Positions 6,870 to 16,299 are shown, numbered from the stretch's first letter. The stretch: DNA of 64,000 nucleotides from Enterobacter kobei (GCF_001729765.1 NZ_CP017181.1:930001-994000), one strand, 5' to 3'. Program-made: numbers and translations. The notes: a model not told the origin generated them from the sequence alone.

Positions 6870-7228
6870 TTATCACCCTATCAGACGTTTTTCCGGTACG
6901 TAAGAGCTACACAGACATTGTGAGTGCTGCGACCGACAATTTTGCAGCAGTAGACAGTAAAGTGTTCGCTTCTCTTCCTGCTGATGTGCAGTGCGGCGAT
7001 GTTTTAGACGCCTCCGGCGCTCTCTATACATCTGGGAACGTGGCTTATGTCTGCGTGTCCGACTTCGTTACAGCAGGTAGTAATAAGCCTGTGAACGTCC
7101 TACGCGCTCCCAACGTTGGATCATACGTTGCCCTCAAGAGCGACAATCTCAACGCAGCTAACCACGCAGCAGCGATCAGCGCATTACAGGCGCAAGGCTT
7201 CGCCACTCGTGAATTTTTCACCTCTTAA
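6866..7228 (+). CDS. putative head decoration protein (lambda gpD-like)
   Basis: This 120-residue protein directly precedes the major capsid gene, the position of the decoration/stabilising protein in lambda-type heads. Its central beta-rich region (VQCGDVLDASGALYTSGNVAYVCVSDFV, then PVNVLRAPNVGSYVALKSDNL) matches the expected pattern of lambda gpD-family proteins. The assignment rests on position, size and pattern, not on a database match. Role: trimeric plugs on the expanded capsid surface. Confidence 0.5.
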   Translation: MIITLSDVFPVRKSYTDIVSAATDNFAAVDSKVFASLPADVQCGDVLDASGALYTSGNVAYVCVSDFVTAGSNKPVNVLRAPNVGSYVALKSDNLNAANHAAAISALQAQGFATREFFTS

Positions 7229-7244
7229 GCAAGGAAGATAAATA

Positions 7245-8276
7245 ATGATTATTGGAAACGAGCGTATCGACCTTTCCCCATTATTCCAGCTAACCAGCAC
7301 CCGCAATTTTTTACTGTCGTCACTAAACATTTTTGATGGCGACGGAGTTACATCTCATAAGGTGAGCGTGTCCCGTCTGCTGGAAGATAACACCAGCCTG
7401 TATAATCAGCCTACTGCAAGGTTCTCCAACGAACATAACACTACGCAACGTCAGAGCGGTAAAGAGTGGCTTATTGAGCTTCCGTATTTCCTGCGTGAAG
7501 ACGTGATCACTCCGTCAGACATTCAGGGCAAGCGTAAGCCTGGAAGCGACATTCAAGAAACAGTGACAGACATTTACAGCGATTACATGAATAAACACGC
7601 TGTAGCGTTTATGCGCACTCGCGAAAGCTATCTTGCTCGCTCTCTGTTCTCTGGTCAGGTGTATACGCCTAAGACAGACGATCTGTTAATCGACTTTGGC
7701 GATCTGTTCGGCGTAGCCCCGATGAATGCCACTCTTGATCTGTCAGCTACAGATAGCAGCACTCTACGTGCCATTGACGACATGGTGAGTCAAATCACCG
7801 AAGCGGCACAAAGCCAGGCGTCGGCAGTGGAGCGAATTATTGTTTTTGCTAAAGGCTCATTCTATAGCGATCTGCGTTTCAGCCCTGCAATGGAAGCGGC
7901 TTTCCGCTATGTCAGCCCACTGGACGAAGGGAACGTAGTATTCCAGCGTCGTGACCTCCTGCCAGGCGTGAGCACTTTTAGCATTCCAGGCACAAATTGC
8001 GATGTTGTGAAAGTAACTGATCCGCTGCTATTAGCACAAATGGGTGATGCTGATGCTATCGCTATCCCGCAATTCGCTAAGGGAAGCGGTATTTACCAGA
8101 ACATCTACGGCGCAGCTTCTTCAACATTTGAACTTCTTAATGCAGCACCTGCGGAAGTTTATAGCTGGAGCTTCGAAAGCGAGCGCGGTAACGCAATCAA
8201 TGTGATTTCCGAGAACTCAGCACTGCCAGTTAACCACGGCCTGAACTTCTCCGTTCACATTAAAGCCACAGAATAG
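7245..8276 (+). CDS. major capsid protein, lambda gpE family
   Basis: The 343-residue protein fits the phage major capsid protein E family in length and layout. It has an N-terminal arm with the conserved assembly segment (IELPYFLREDVITPSDIQGKRKPG), the long helix region (YMNKHAVAFMRTRESYLARSLFSG), the peripheral domain, and the typical C-terminal strand (YSWSFESERGNAINVISENS). It would form the HK97-fold shell. No portal, protease, scaffold or terminase gene is seen around it, which is unusual because those normally lie just upstream. Hairpins at 8283-8301 and 8324-8386 follow it. Confidence 0.78.
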   Translation: MIIGNERIDLSPLFQLTSTRNFLLSSLNIFDGDGVTSHKVSVSRLLEDNTSLYNQPTARFSNEHNTTQRQSGKEWLIELPYFLREDVITPSDIQGKRKPGSDIQETVTDIYSDYMNKHAVAFMRTRESYLARSLFSGQVYTPKTDDLLIDFGDLFGVAPMNATLDLSATDSSTLRAIDDMVSQITEAAQSQASAVERIIVFAKGSFYSDLRFSPAMEAAFRYVSPLDEGNVVFQRRDLLPGVSTFSIPGTNCDVVKVTDPLLLAQMGDADAIAIPQFAKGSGIYQNIYGAASSTFELLNAAPAEVYSWSFESERGNAINVISENSALPVNHGLNFSVHIKATE

Positions 8277-8323
8277 TGAGCAAGCGGGAGCCTGACCCGC
8301 TGGAAAATAATCAGGCTTTGAAT

Positions 8324-8386
8324 AGGGCGTGTGAACGTTGGGAACTATGAGAGCGCAAATCTCCCCAGTGTTCCCGCCCTTTTTTA
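8324..8386 (+). terminator. terminator after capsid gene
   Basis: AGGGCG (8324-8329) pairs with CGCCCT (8375-8380), with inner GGGAAC/GTTCCC, followed by TTTTTTATTT. A second hairpin, AGCGGG/CCCGCT at 8283-8301, precedes it. It would lower expression of the tail genes relative to the capsid gene. Confidence 0.6.
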
Positions 8387-8412
8387 TTTCCAGAATAGGA
8401 GGAAAGATAAAA

Positions 8413-8607
8413 TTGGAAATTATCCTAAAGAGTCGAGGCTTGCATTTACAACTAAATGATACAAGTGCAGAGCAAATACTCAATTTAGCAGCCGTATCGA
8501 GAGCACTTGATGTGAGTCATTCACATTTAAGACAACTTATTTTCAGAGGAATGAGTGTATCAGATGCACTTAATTATCTGGTGAACGAAAAGAAAGGCGG
8601 TGAATAA
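8413..8607 (+). CDS. small HTH-like protein, TTG start
   Basis: I choose the TTG at 8413 because a consensus AGGAGG lies at 8397-8402; a longer ATG frame from 8338 runs through the terminator stem and lacks a site. The 64-residue product has a helix-turn-helix-like segment (LAAVSRALDVSHSHLRQLIFRGMSVSDAL). Its stop overlaps the tape-measure start (TAATG). In tailed phages this position usually holds tail-assembly chaperones, but the sequence looks more like a DNA-binding protein. Confidence 0.5.
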   Translation: MEIILKSRGLHLQLNDTSAEQILNLAAVSRALDVSHSHLRQLIFRGMSVSDALNYLVNEKKGGE

Positions 8608-10472
8608 TGTCAGGTGGACTAATCGTCAATACAAGTACCATCCGTAACGTGGTGACATTTAGTGTTGATCGTAATTCGATGAAAACCGCTTTAGATGCTT
8701 TTGACCAGATTCAGAAGAAAGCGAAAGGTATTAAAGACCCCACAATAAACATGAAGAGATTCAGCCAGGGGCTAAAGTCTGCTGAAAGAGAATTAGATAA
8801 GCTGAATAAGAAAGCCTCTAAGCCTCGTAGCAACGATGAACGAGAAAAGGCAAGGGCAGCTAAGGCCGCGCTTCGTGTAGAGGCTCAGGCAGCGAAAGAG
8901 GCCGCGAGAAATGCACAGCGCCGTGAAAGGGCAGAGCTGAAGCTGTTGGACACTGCCAGCAGCTTTAAGAGTATGCAACACCTAACCAATGTTGAGCTAA
9001 CACAGGCAGCGCTACAGGCGTCACGGATCACCAAAGCGTACTCCCAGGGCACAATTTCTTTAGCACGCCAAAACAGTGAGATTAAGCGCCTCCAGCAGGG
9101 TTACAGACGTATCAACGCAGAACGTAGGCAAGCAGCTAAACGAGGCGCTACGGCTCCCGTTGGCGGCTCTGGAGCGATTACAGGCGGGCTTATGGGGTTA
9201 GGCACTGGTGCGCTTGCTGGCGCTGGTATTGGTGCGGCGGCTTACGGTGCTTATTCATGGGGTAAAGATGCTGTAACCGCACAGGAAGAGCGTAGTGAAA
9301 TTGTCGCCCGTGCGAAGTTGGGCGGGGTGGATTACAACGTTTTACAGGCACTTTCGCAGTATGCCACGGCTAACGGGATCGACTCAGGAATGGGAATTCA
9401 AGGGGAGAGAAAGCTGCTCGATTCGGGGAAAGACATTTCCGAAAAGCTGGCAGACAGCTACACCAACAGCACCTTTGATAAGAAGTCTGGACAATGGAAA
9501 GGCGGGAACGCTGCTGTAGATACAGCCCTGAACATGGGATTCACTAAAGATGACCTGAAAGGCTTCCAATCAAACCCGTTTGGCTTCGTCTCTGCCTACA
9601 CTAACACCATGCAGGGGAAAGGGTATTCACAAGAGCAAATTCTTCATAATCTGGAAGACCTTGCAGACGATTTAGGCTTGTATCACAAGGCATTTTCTAA
9701 TCAAGGAAAAGCGATCACTGATCAGGTGGACGTGCTCAAGCGTAACGGGCAATGGCTGGACGAAGCCCAGCAAGATCAGCTTGTGGCCTATCGCAAGTTT
9801 AATCAGGAAATGGACATTCTCAACGATAGCCAGAAGTTGGCCTTCTTCGAAGGTTTCATGGAGTCTCTCGACCCTGCGACGGTTAAAGAGTGGAAGGAAG
9901 CTATGCAGGAGGCGTTACCCTTCTTCAAGGGGGCAGGGGCAGCAGCCGGTGATCTTGTATCCGGCTTGATTAAACTCTCCAACTGGATCACTGGTAAGCT
10001 GAATCTTCTGAACGGTGACAACACTACTATAGAGGCGGTGAGCCAGCATTACGGCACAACGTCAGCACCTGCACTGCCTGGGAGTAATCCAGTGGCTAAC
10101 GCCTACGGAGCCAGCCAGCCTAAAGCAGACGGCACACATGAGCATAATGTATTCGACACAATGCGTGAATGGTGGAACGGTACAAGCGGGGCGCAGGATG
10201 TTAGCAGTTACGCTCAGAGCGCCAACGGTGATTATTCTCCTGTTTCTATGTTGAAACAATCGGCAGCGGCTACTGCGACACCGCCAGCTAAAAATACAGT
10301 GGTTCAGCCAGTGGTATTACAAAATAACCTGCCGGAAGGAATGATCTCTCTCACTATTGCCCCTGATCCGACATTCGGAAACATGCTAAATGCGAGCGTA
10401 GATCAGCGTATTAATCAGAACAATCAGCGCATGGTGTTGGCTGTTTCATCTGGACAAGGGGCGGGGGGCTAA
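8607..10472 (+). CDS. tail tape-measure-like protein
   Basis: The 621-residue protein shows tape-measure features. An N-terminal charged, Ala/Lys/Arg-rich coiled-coil region covers about residues 20-190 (KARAAKAALRVEAQAAKEAARNAQRR). A Gly/Ala-rich hydrophobic segment follows near residues 195-218 (GLMGLGTGALAGAGIGAAAYGA), then helical middle and C-terminal parts. Tape-measure length sets tail length; this one is shorter than lambda gpH (853 aa). Tail-tube and tail-chaperone genes that normally precede it are absent, so it could re-set the tail length of a helper phage (inference). Confidence 0.72.
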   Translation: MSGGLIVNTSTIRNVVTFSVDRNSMKTALDAFDQIQKKAKGIKDPTINMKRFSQGLKSAERELDKLNKKASKPRSNDEREKARAAKAALRVEAQAAKEAARNAQRRERAELKLLDTASSFKSMQHLTNVELTQAALQASRITKAYSQGTISLARQNSEIKRLQQGYRRINAERRQAAKRGATAPVGGSGAITGGLMGLGTGALAGAGIGAAAYGAYSWGKDAVTAQEERSEIVARAKLGGVDYNVLQALSQYATANGIDSGMGIQGERKLLDSGKDISEKLADSYTNSTFDKKSGQWKGGNAAVDTALNMGFTKDDLKGFQSNPFGFVSAYTNTMQGKGYSQEQILHNLEDLADDLGLYHKAFSNQGKAITDQVDVLKRNGQWLDEAQQDQLVAYRKFNQEMDILNDSQKLAFFEGFMESLDPATVKEWKEAMQEALPFFKGAGAAAGDLVSGLIKLSNWITGKLNLLNGDNTTIEAVSQHYGTTSAPALPGSNPVANAYGASQPKADGTHEHNVFDTMREWWNGTSGAQDVSSYAQSANGDYSPVSMLKQSAAATATPPAKNTVVQPVVLQNNLPEGMISLTIAPDPTFGNMLNASVDQRINQNNQRMVLAVSSGQGAGG

Positions 10473-10501
10473 TTGCCCCTCTTCATAAGGAATAAAATAA
10501 A

Positions 10502-11176
10502 ATGGCAACACCAGGAAGTTTAACAATCGGGGGCGATTCTTCCCGAATCAATTCAACCTCAAATAGTAATAACAGCAGCGCCACCCGTAATAAAGGTGAA
10601 AATGGATTCACTATCCTCGCATCTGTTTATAATCCAGCTTCTGATAGCTACATTCAAAACTATCAGGCTATTGTTTTTGATGCAGTGACAGATACGGGAG
10701 TCCGCAGACAGGCAGACATTACAAGCTATCCCGTTGAGAGCGGGGCAGAAGTGAGCGATCATGTTCAGATTAAGAATAACACTTTTAAGCTATCGGGGAT
10801 TATTACCGAAACTCCGGTAAGGCTTGAGAAAGATTTATTATACAGTGCTGGCGTTAATGGTACTCGTATTTCTCAGGCTATCCAGTATCTTGATAAAATC
10901 TTTGATAGTCGTCAGCCTATTACATTAGTGACAGAGCACAAAGTGTATGAGAATGTAATTCTATCTGGAATCAGTTACGATTATAAATCTGAATTTGCTA
11001 TGCAATTCGATCTTGAATTTGAACAGATCAGGCTTGTTAGCACTGCTACAGTTAATGTAATTGCGACTAAAACGCAGGGTAATAAATCTATTGGTGGTAC
11101 GGTGAAACAGAAGGTAGTGAATAATGCACCTAAGAAAATCGAAGGTGATACTGTTACTACGGAGTTTAAAAAATAA
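10502..11176 (+). CDS. Dit-like tail tip/baseplate protein
   Basis: The 224-residue protein follows the tape measure, the usual place of the distal tail protein. After a Ser/Asn-rich N-terminus, the segment from about residue 45 (QNYQAIVFDAVTDTGVRRQADITSYPVESGAEVSDHVQIKNNTFKLSGIITETP) has the layout of Dit-like N-terminal domains in myophage and siphophage baseplates, which join the tail tube to the tip. The C-terminus is basic (KQKVVNNAPKKIEGD). No tip-attachment protein or receptor-binding fibre follows; a terminator and the integrase come next. Confidence 0.68.
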   Translation: MATPGSLTIGGDSSRINSTSNSNNSSATRNKGENGFTILASVYNPASDSYIQNYQAIVFDAVTDTGVRRQADITSYPVESGAEVSDHVQIKNNTFKLSGIITETPVRLEKDLLYSAGVNGTRISQAIQYLDKIFDSRQPITLVTEHKVYENVILSGISYDYKSEFAMQFDLEFEQIRLVSTATVNVIATKTQGNKSIGGTVKQKVVNNAPKKIEGDTVTTEFKK

Positions 11177-11195
11177 GGGGCTTACGCCCCTTTTT
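11176..11195. terminator. bidirectional terminator between tail gene and integrase
   Basis: AGGGGC-TTAC-GCCCCT followed by TTTTT on the plus strand, with a run of A before it. It serves the Dit-like gene on plus and the integrase, whose stop is at 11194-11196, on minus. Confidence 0.8.
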
Positions 11196-12444
11196 ATTGA
11201 TTCTCTATCTCTGGATAACGTAGCAATTCGATGTATTGCCGTAGTTCAACAGGAGAGGCGGCATTTTTAGAGTATGTCTTGAAACTCTCCGTTTCCCCTC
11301 TCGAATGACCCAGGAGAAGGGCGATCCGGTCTTCTGGTACGGGCTTAAGTTCTGCAAATCCAACCCCGCCCCTGTCCATCGTTTGAGCAACCAGATGCCT
11401 GATCGAGTGAAACACCTTGTTTTCCTGCCCAGGGAGAATATCGCGTTTAAGCCGTCCAAAGCGGTTTACGTGCCACGATGAGCGCTTGCCGTCCTCTCTC
11501 TTGGTCACACTTGCACGGTAGAATAAAAAGCCGTTGTGCGGCTTCTGGCAGCGTTCCAGCACCATTGTTTTAATCGCACTATGAAGTGGAACCAACCGCG
11601 CCGCATTGCGTGTCTTACCCTCCGTCACCTCGAAACATAACACCCCCTCGACTTCACGGATATTTTCAGATTTCAAACTGGCTATTTCATTAATGCGCAT
11701 CCCGCTATAAGCGGCGATAGCGGTCACATCCCTTAGTTCGTCCTCTCCTAACTCGTTAAACGCACTAATGAGCTTCGTAATTTCTACGTCCGTGAATGCC
11801 TCGTAACTCTGGCGGCTCTGCGCTGTGTTGAGTTTATGCCCCCTGAACACGTTACTTTCCAGCGGTGGGGCGTCCTGGTATCGGGAAGAGGCAAGATCGA
11901 GAATGTTTGCCATTGCTGATAGGTAGTTAGCCACTGTCTGGACTGCCTTTGTCTCTCGGAGATGATCAAGCCAGCCTGTAACGGTGGTACGGTTGATATC
12001 ATTTAGTTCAACATCCTTCTTTCGCAGGTAATTCAGGAACAGTTCAACGGCTTTTCTGGTCTTGCTTAATGTTCCCATTTTCAGACGATCAGCATTATGC
12101 GTGAGGTAAATCTCCAACATCTTATTCAGAGAGGGGCAGTGGTAGATAATCGGCGCTGATGCTTTCGGGGCAGCTTTCGCGTACTTAGCCACGCTCTTTA
12201 AAAAGCTGATCGTGTCCTGCAAGCTGTCCGGTTTTGGCGGCTCTGCAATTTGCCTGATGTGGTGAAATTCGTCGGCTATAACATCACGCTTCCTACGAGC
12301 CACACGAAGATCGGAAGTGTTCAGACTACGGACGAGAGTTTTTCTTCCACCAAATGCATTACGAAGCCATACAGGAATTGAGATCCTGACGTAATAAATT
12401 CCGTAACTATCGGAAATGATGTATTGATCCGGCTTGTATTTCAT
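11194..12444 (-). CDS. int: site-specific integrase, tyrosine recombinase
   Basis: A full-length 416-residue integrase. It has an N-terminal arm/core-binding part (residues about 1-200, including a SAM-like segment at 95-185) and a catalytic domain with Arg in AAYSGMRINEIASL, HxxR in FHSIRHLV, His in LLGHSRGETE and the nucleophile Tyr in FKTYSKNA. It lies 90 bp from the thrW scar, the normal position for the integrase that inserted the element at that tRNA gene. It is transcribed away from the junction into the element. Confidence 0.9.
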   Translation of the reverse strand: MKYKPDQYIISDSYGIYYVRISIPVWLRNAFGGRKTLVRSLNTSDLRVARRKRDVIADEFHHIRQIAEPPKPDSLQDTISFLKSVAKYAKAAPKASAPIIYHCPSLNKMLEIYLTHNADRLKMGTLSKTRKAVELFLNYLRKKDVELNDINRTTVTGWLDHLRETKAVQTVANYLSAMANILDLASSRYQDAPPLESNVFRGHKLNTAQSRQSYEAFTDVEITKLISAFNELGEDELRDVTAIAAYSGMRINEIASLKSENIREVEGVLCFEVTEGKTRNAARLVPLHSAIKTMVLERCQKPHNGFLFYRASVTKREDGKRSSWHVNRFGRLKRDILPGQENKVFHSIRHLVAQTMDRGGVGFAELKPVPEDRIALLLGHSRGETESFKTYSKNAASPVELRQYIELLRYPEIENQ

Positions 12445-12534
12445 TTTCCACCCCGTTAAAGTTGAGGGGCGTTTATCATGTGCAGCGTGAATGCCAGATT
12501 ATCAGTGTGCGTAAAAATCGTTAAATCAGGTAGT

Positions 12535-12602
12535 TGCGAAGGTCGTAGGTGAAGACCTGAACACAAGATTTATCGCGTGTTACACTCCTATTATCGGCAC
12601 CA
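12535..12602 (+). pseudogene. thrW: broken 3' end of tRNA-Thr (thrW), attachment-site scar
   Basis: TGCGAAGGTCGTAGGT (12535-12550) equals the anticodon-arm/T-arm part of enterobacterial thrW as I recall it. ACTCCTATTATCGGCACCA (12584-12602) equals its last 19 bases including CCA. The three bases expected between them (TCG) are replaced by 33 unrelated bases. The 5' half of the tRNA is not here; an intact copy should lie left of the window. This is best read as a right-hand attachment site, perhaps two nested ones from successive insertions. Confidence 0.75.
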
Positions 12603-12617
12603 CTCAAAACTCTTCTC

Positions 12618-12896
12618 ATGTCTACCGAAAACAACTCAAAGCTGTTTCCGTCCTGTAATCTTATTTCCTGTTATCAACGGGTTTATATTCGTTCCAGGGT
12701 TATAGCTTCACTGAAACTTAATACGCGACAGGCTGGCGCTGCTAAACCCAGAGAGAAAGCCTATAAGCTGACAGATGGTATCGACCCATCCTTTACCAGG
12801 AAAGAAGAAAAGCAGATTCGGGATGTACCACTCAATAATATGTTTCATTCTGTGGCGCTTGAGTGGCATGGCTTTCGGGAATATATAAAGATGTAA
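12618..12896 (+). pseudogene. remnant of P4-type integrase
   Basis: The frame contains LKLNTRQAGAAKPREKAYKLTDG, the hallmark start of the arm-binding domain of P4-family integrases. It then jumps to MFHSVALEWHGFR, which resembles the core-binding start of the same family about 80 residues further on. The sequence between and the whole catalytic domain are missing. It lies just downstream of the thrW 3' end in the same direction, as intF does in the E. coli CP4-6 prophage. It marks an older, lost island at this tRNA. Confidence 0.62.
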
Positions 12897-13094
12897 CTTG
12901 AAAACTAACTCATTTTCAATTTATTATATAGTTTACTCTAATTCCTTCTTCTGCTTTAACCTCCAATATTATGAAGTCTGTAAAATAAAAAAACTCGACA
13001 AATAAATAATGTTGATATCATTTCATTATCCAATTCAACTCAATTGTTTTTGCTCGCAATATTGCTGAGTCCGGCGGTCAATGACTTGTGTTTG

Positions 13095-13787
13095 TTATGC
13101 GCTGTAGTCCAGATTATGGCGCAGTAAATAAAGTTCTCTATTCGATTTAAGCCCCAGTTTGCGCATACCGGCCTGTTTCTGTCCGCTGATAGTCTTAATA
13201 CTGCGTCCATATTTTTGTGCAATCTCTTTCACAGTCATTCCCTCCAGCAGGCCGTGTATGACTTCCTGCACTTTGGGCGACAAATTGCTGAGCGAAACCC
13301 GCGAAGCTTCTTGCGTTGGCGGCGCATGTCTGGAAGAAGCCTGCATTTCAGCGTAATGTAATTGCGCCAGCAGTACCGCCATTTCCAGCTCCAGATACAC
13401 ATTGCCGCTACCGACCACCTTTACCGCATTAATCATTTCAGCTTCTGACGCCTGCTTGTGAATGAACCCTCGTGCGCCATTGCGCAATGCCATGGAGACG
13501 CTGCTGGCAGAATAAAACGAAGACATCACTAAAATATATAAATTTGGATGGTGCTTATGCAAATAATTAATTAAGTTGATTCCGTTTTTTTTCTGCGGCA
13601 AAAGCGCAAAATCCATAAGCAAAATATCAGCATCATTAATGAACATATCCAGATCTGTGCAATCACTTACACTACCCAACAATTTAATATCAAACTCATG
13701 CTGGAAGAGATTATGAACGCCCCGTAAAAAAATTGGTTGATCGTCAAGGATAATGATGCGCAACGGTTGAGAACGGCTGAAATTCAT
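13095..13787 (-). CDS. LuxR-type response regulator beside fimbrial operon
   Basis: The 230-residue protein has an N-terminal receiver (residues about 9-125) with acidic pair DD in ILDDQP, phospho-acceptor Asp in DILLMDFAL and Lys in FIHKQA. The C-terminal LuxR helix-turn-helix (about 165-225) reads LSPKVQEVIHGLLEGMTVKEIAQKYGRSIKTISGQKQAGMRKLGLK. The HTH is very close to that of the regulator at 23950-24654. It starts 49 bp after the usher stop, so it is probably the last gene of the fimbrial operon. Its kinase is likely one of the EvgS-like proteins at 19260 or 21672 (inference). Confidence 0.88.
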   Translation of the reverse strand: MNFSRSQPLRIIILDDQPIFLRGVHNLFQHEFDIKLLGSVSDCTDLDMFINDADILLMDFALLPQKKNGINLINYLHKHHPNLYILVMSSFYSASSVSMALRNGARGFIHKQASEAEMINAVKVVGSGNVYLELEMAVLLAQLHYAEMQASSRHAPPTQEASRVSLSNLSPKVQEVIHGLLEGMTVKEIAQKYGRSIKTISGQKQAGMRKLGLKSNRELYLLRHNLDYSA

Positions 13788-13836
13788 GGGGTCCGCTTCC
13801 TGTATTAATATCTTTGAAAAGTCTGCACGTGCAGGC

Positions 13837-16299
13837 TTAACTCTTTTGCTTTTTACAACTCAGATCGCCGACCATCAGCGTATTATTTTCACGCTTGAAT
13901 GCATTGACATCCAGATGTACTTTGCATTGCTGATCGTTACGTGAATGAATGATCAGTTCCGGCGTATGTTCATGCATATCAGTGACAAAAAAACCATCCC
14001 CTTCAGAGATACCATGTCCGGCATGATTCACTAATTTGGCACCGGACAAAGGATTTCCGTTAATATCTACCACGCGACCAATCACCGTGACGGTTTTCAT
14101 TACGCGTACTTTAGCGGTTGCTACCCCCCCTTTATTCAAGTGATAAGGCAGTTCCGTTGGCCAGACTTTAAGTGCTGGCGCATCTTTACCAATGAAATCA
14201 ATTTGCATCTGACCTGATTTCCACGCATTCACGGGAATGAAATTACGACCGGCACGTAAAGTGCTGGTGGTTCCCATGCTATCCCAGGCTTTGAGGATGA
14301 CATCTGCATCGTCACTCTCAACATCAATGATCATGCCGGTGTGACTGGCCCATGATTCAGGGGTATGGCTGGCAGAGACCTTACCGCCACCGACGGCAAG
14401 CGTATTACTCATGTTGATACCGCCACTCAATTTGCTGTTATTGCTGGTACTTTGCGCATATACCGAACCGCTGGCGTAGCGATGCGCGAAGTCGCTATAA
14501 ATATTGCCGCTCAGACCATATCGATCGCCGGTGACCCCTGCCGAAAAGCTTTTAATGCTCCCTTGCTCAAAGGACTGGCTTATACCCGCGGAAGCGAACA
14601 TTTCTCGTTCACCCCGGTTATCATTACGACTGCCCAATGTCGCGTTTATGCTGCGTCCACTCCCGCCCAGGGCGAAGCTGAGATTAAGGTTCGCTCCACG
14701 ATTTCTTGTGCTCCCACTTTGGCGATAAGGACGATCAAAGCCGTTTAGCGTTAATGAGATTGGCGTGTCTTTAACGGTGAAACGAGTACGCCAGTTAGCA
14801 TCTATCCCAACGCTCTTTTCACGTTCGTAATGCGTGCCGCGTAGCGAAAGCGAGTCGCCATTATCGAGTCGATGGTTGAGTGTCGCCCCGCTGGATTGAT
14901 GCTTAGTGGTTTGGCACTTTTTGTTACCGCAAAAGGAGTTTTCCTCGCCGTACCAGCTCTGGCTATGATTCAGCATTAAGCTGGTTTGTGGTCGCATTTG
15001 CCAGTTGAACTGCGTGTCGAATCGCGACCCCAGACTGTCGCTCACGCCGACGCTGCCATAAAGGCGGACATTCTGCCCAGCCTGAATATCGGTTGAAGCG
15101 CCCACCTGGTTCCCGTTGGCATTACGTTGTCCTGCAGCACCTACAATTACACGCGGATGCAACAAATAGTTAGCGCTAGCACCCAATGCCTCTTTGCCAC
15201 TGTTATCGTTAAGACGATTGTTGCCCAGCTGTTGTTCGACACCTCCATATATATTGTATTGCCAGCGACTTTCGGGATTGCGCCAGCTATTGGGCTTGTA
15301 AATTGTTTCTTCGCTGCGGCTAATTTCTTTACCCAATTCAAGTATACGCACCTCAACACTGTAAATGCCGGAGGGCAATACCGTAGTATCGAGTTGTTGC
15401 ATACCCGGTTTAACCGGCTGGCTATTGATCAACACACCATCGCGATAAATTTCAGCGATTGCGTCTCGATTGGCAGTGACGTAAAGCGGATAGACGCTGG
15501 CCTGCCCCGACGTTTCTAATAACGTGTCTGAACTTCCAACCATCACGCCAACCAATGTTTGGCTACTTTGGCTGCCGGGCATTTGCGGCTGGCGCAAAAT
15601 TCCCTGGCTATCAGGCATAAAGAGACCTGCTCTAACTAATTTCCCCGGTAGTTCACGTTGTAAAAAAAGCGAACTTACACGTGCCTCAGTATGACTATTC
15701 TCAACATCACTACGGCTGAGCTGGCTACTGGCCTGTGCCGTCCAGTTCCCAATACTGCCTTGCGCCTGTAAGCTTTGATAACCAGACCAGGGCTGCATTT
15801 CACCCCCAACTAAATTCATCTGGTTACGCAGTATCAATCCACTACTGCCGGTTTCAGGCAGAGCAATGTGACGCACGCCGCCCCGGGCATTTTTATCTGC
15901 ATCGGTGGTGATATATAGCGCCGCGTTGATCAAGCTGTAATCAAGGCTAATTAAGCCGTCTGCACAATTTTTATCGCATTTCCCTAGCTTGTTCGACTGT
16001 TTAAGTGTATTTTCCCAACGATTACGGACTTGTGATGATAATTTGCTTTCCGAGAATTGGGAGAAATTAATAAGTTGTACGGTGTTATTCCTTGATAATA
16101 AAACCATGGCGTCACCTAAATACTCTCCATCCAGCTCAACTTTGGTCAGCAATGGCGCATCGAAGAAATGACTACTAAAATCTGCAGGCAAATTTTCTGC
16201 CTGTGTGTTCAAATCTTCCATGGCGAATGCAGTGACCGGCAGCGACATCAACGACATCATTACCGCAATGGTCAGAGTTTTTTTTGAGAATAACGTCAT
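13837..16299 (-). CDS. fimbrial outer-membrane usher, TcfC/EcpC type
   Basis: The 820-residue protein has a signal peptide (MTLFSKKTLTIAVMMSLMSLPVTAFA) and a long beta-barrel region. Its C-terminal end matches the alternate usher class: VTVIGRVVDINGNPLSGAKLVNHAGHGISEGDGFFVTDM, a cysteine pair in the last domain and a terminal VGDLSC. The EcpC usher of E. coli has the same ending pattern. These ushers differ from the FimD/PapC class and secrete CS1/CFA/I, Tcf and Ecp pili. It follows the pilin by 56 bp in the operon. Confidence 0.85.
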   Translation of the reverse strand: MTLFSKKTLTIAVMMSLMSLPVTAFAMEDLNTQAENLPADFSSHFFDAPLLTKVELDGEYLGDAMVLLSRNNTVQLINFSQFSESKLSSQVRNRWENTLKQSNKLGKCDKNCADGLISLDYSLINAALYITTDADKNARGGVRHIALPETGSSGLILRNQMNLVGGEMQPWSGYQSLQAQGSIGNWTAQASSQLSRSDVENSHTEARVSSLFLQRELPGKLVRAGLFMPDSQGILRQPQMPGSQSSQTLVGVMVGSSDTLLETSGQASVYPLYVTANRDAIAEIYRDGVLINSQPVKPGMQQLDTTVLPSGIYSVEVRILELGKEISRSEETIYKPNSWRNPESRWQYNIYGGVEQQLGNNRLNDNSGKEALGASANYLLHPRVIVGAAGQRNANGNQVGASTDIQAGQNVRLYGSVGVSDSLGSRFDTQFNWQMRPQTSLMLNHSQSWYGEENSFCGNKKCQTTKHQSSGATLNHRLDNGDSLSLRGTHYEREKSVGIDANWRTRFTVKDTPISLTLNGFDRPYRQSGSTRNRGANLNLSFALGGSGRSINATLGSRNDNRGEREMFASAGISQSFEQGSIKSFSAGVTGDRYGLSGNIYSDFAHRYASGSVYAQSTSNNSKLSGGINMSNTLAVGGGKVSASHTPESWASHTGMIIDVESDDADVILKAWDSMGTTSTLRAGRNFIPVNAWKSGQMQIDFIGKDAPALKVWPTELPYHLNKGGVATAKVRVMKTVTVIGRVVDINGNPLSGAKLVNHAGHGISEGDGFFVTDMHEHTPELIIHSRNDQQCKVHLDVNAFKRENNTLMVGDLSCKKQKS

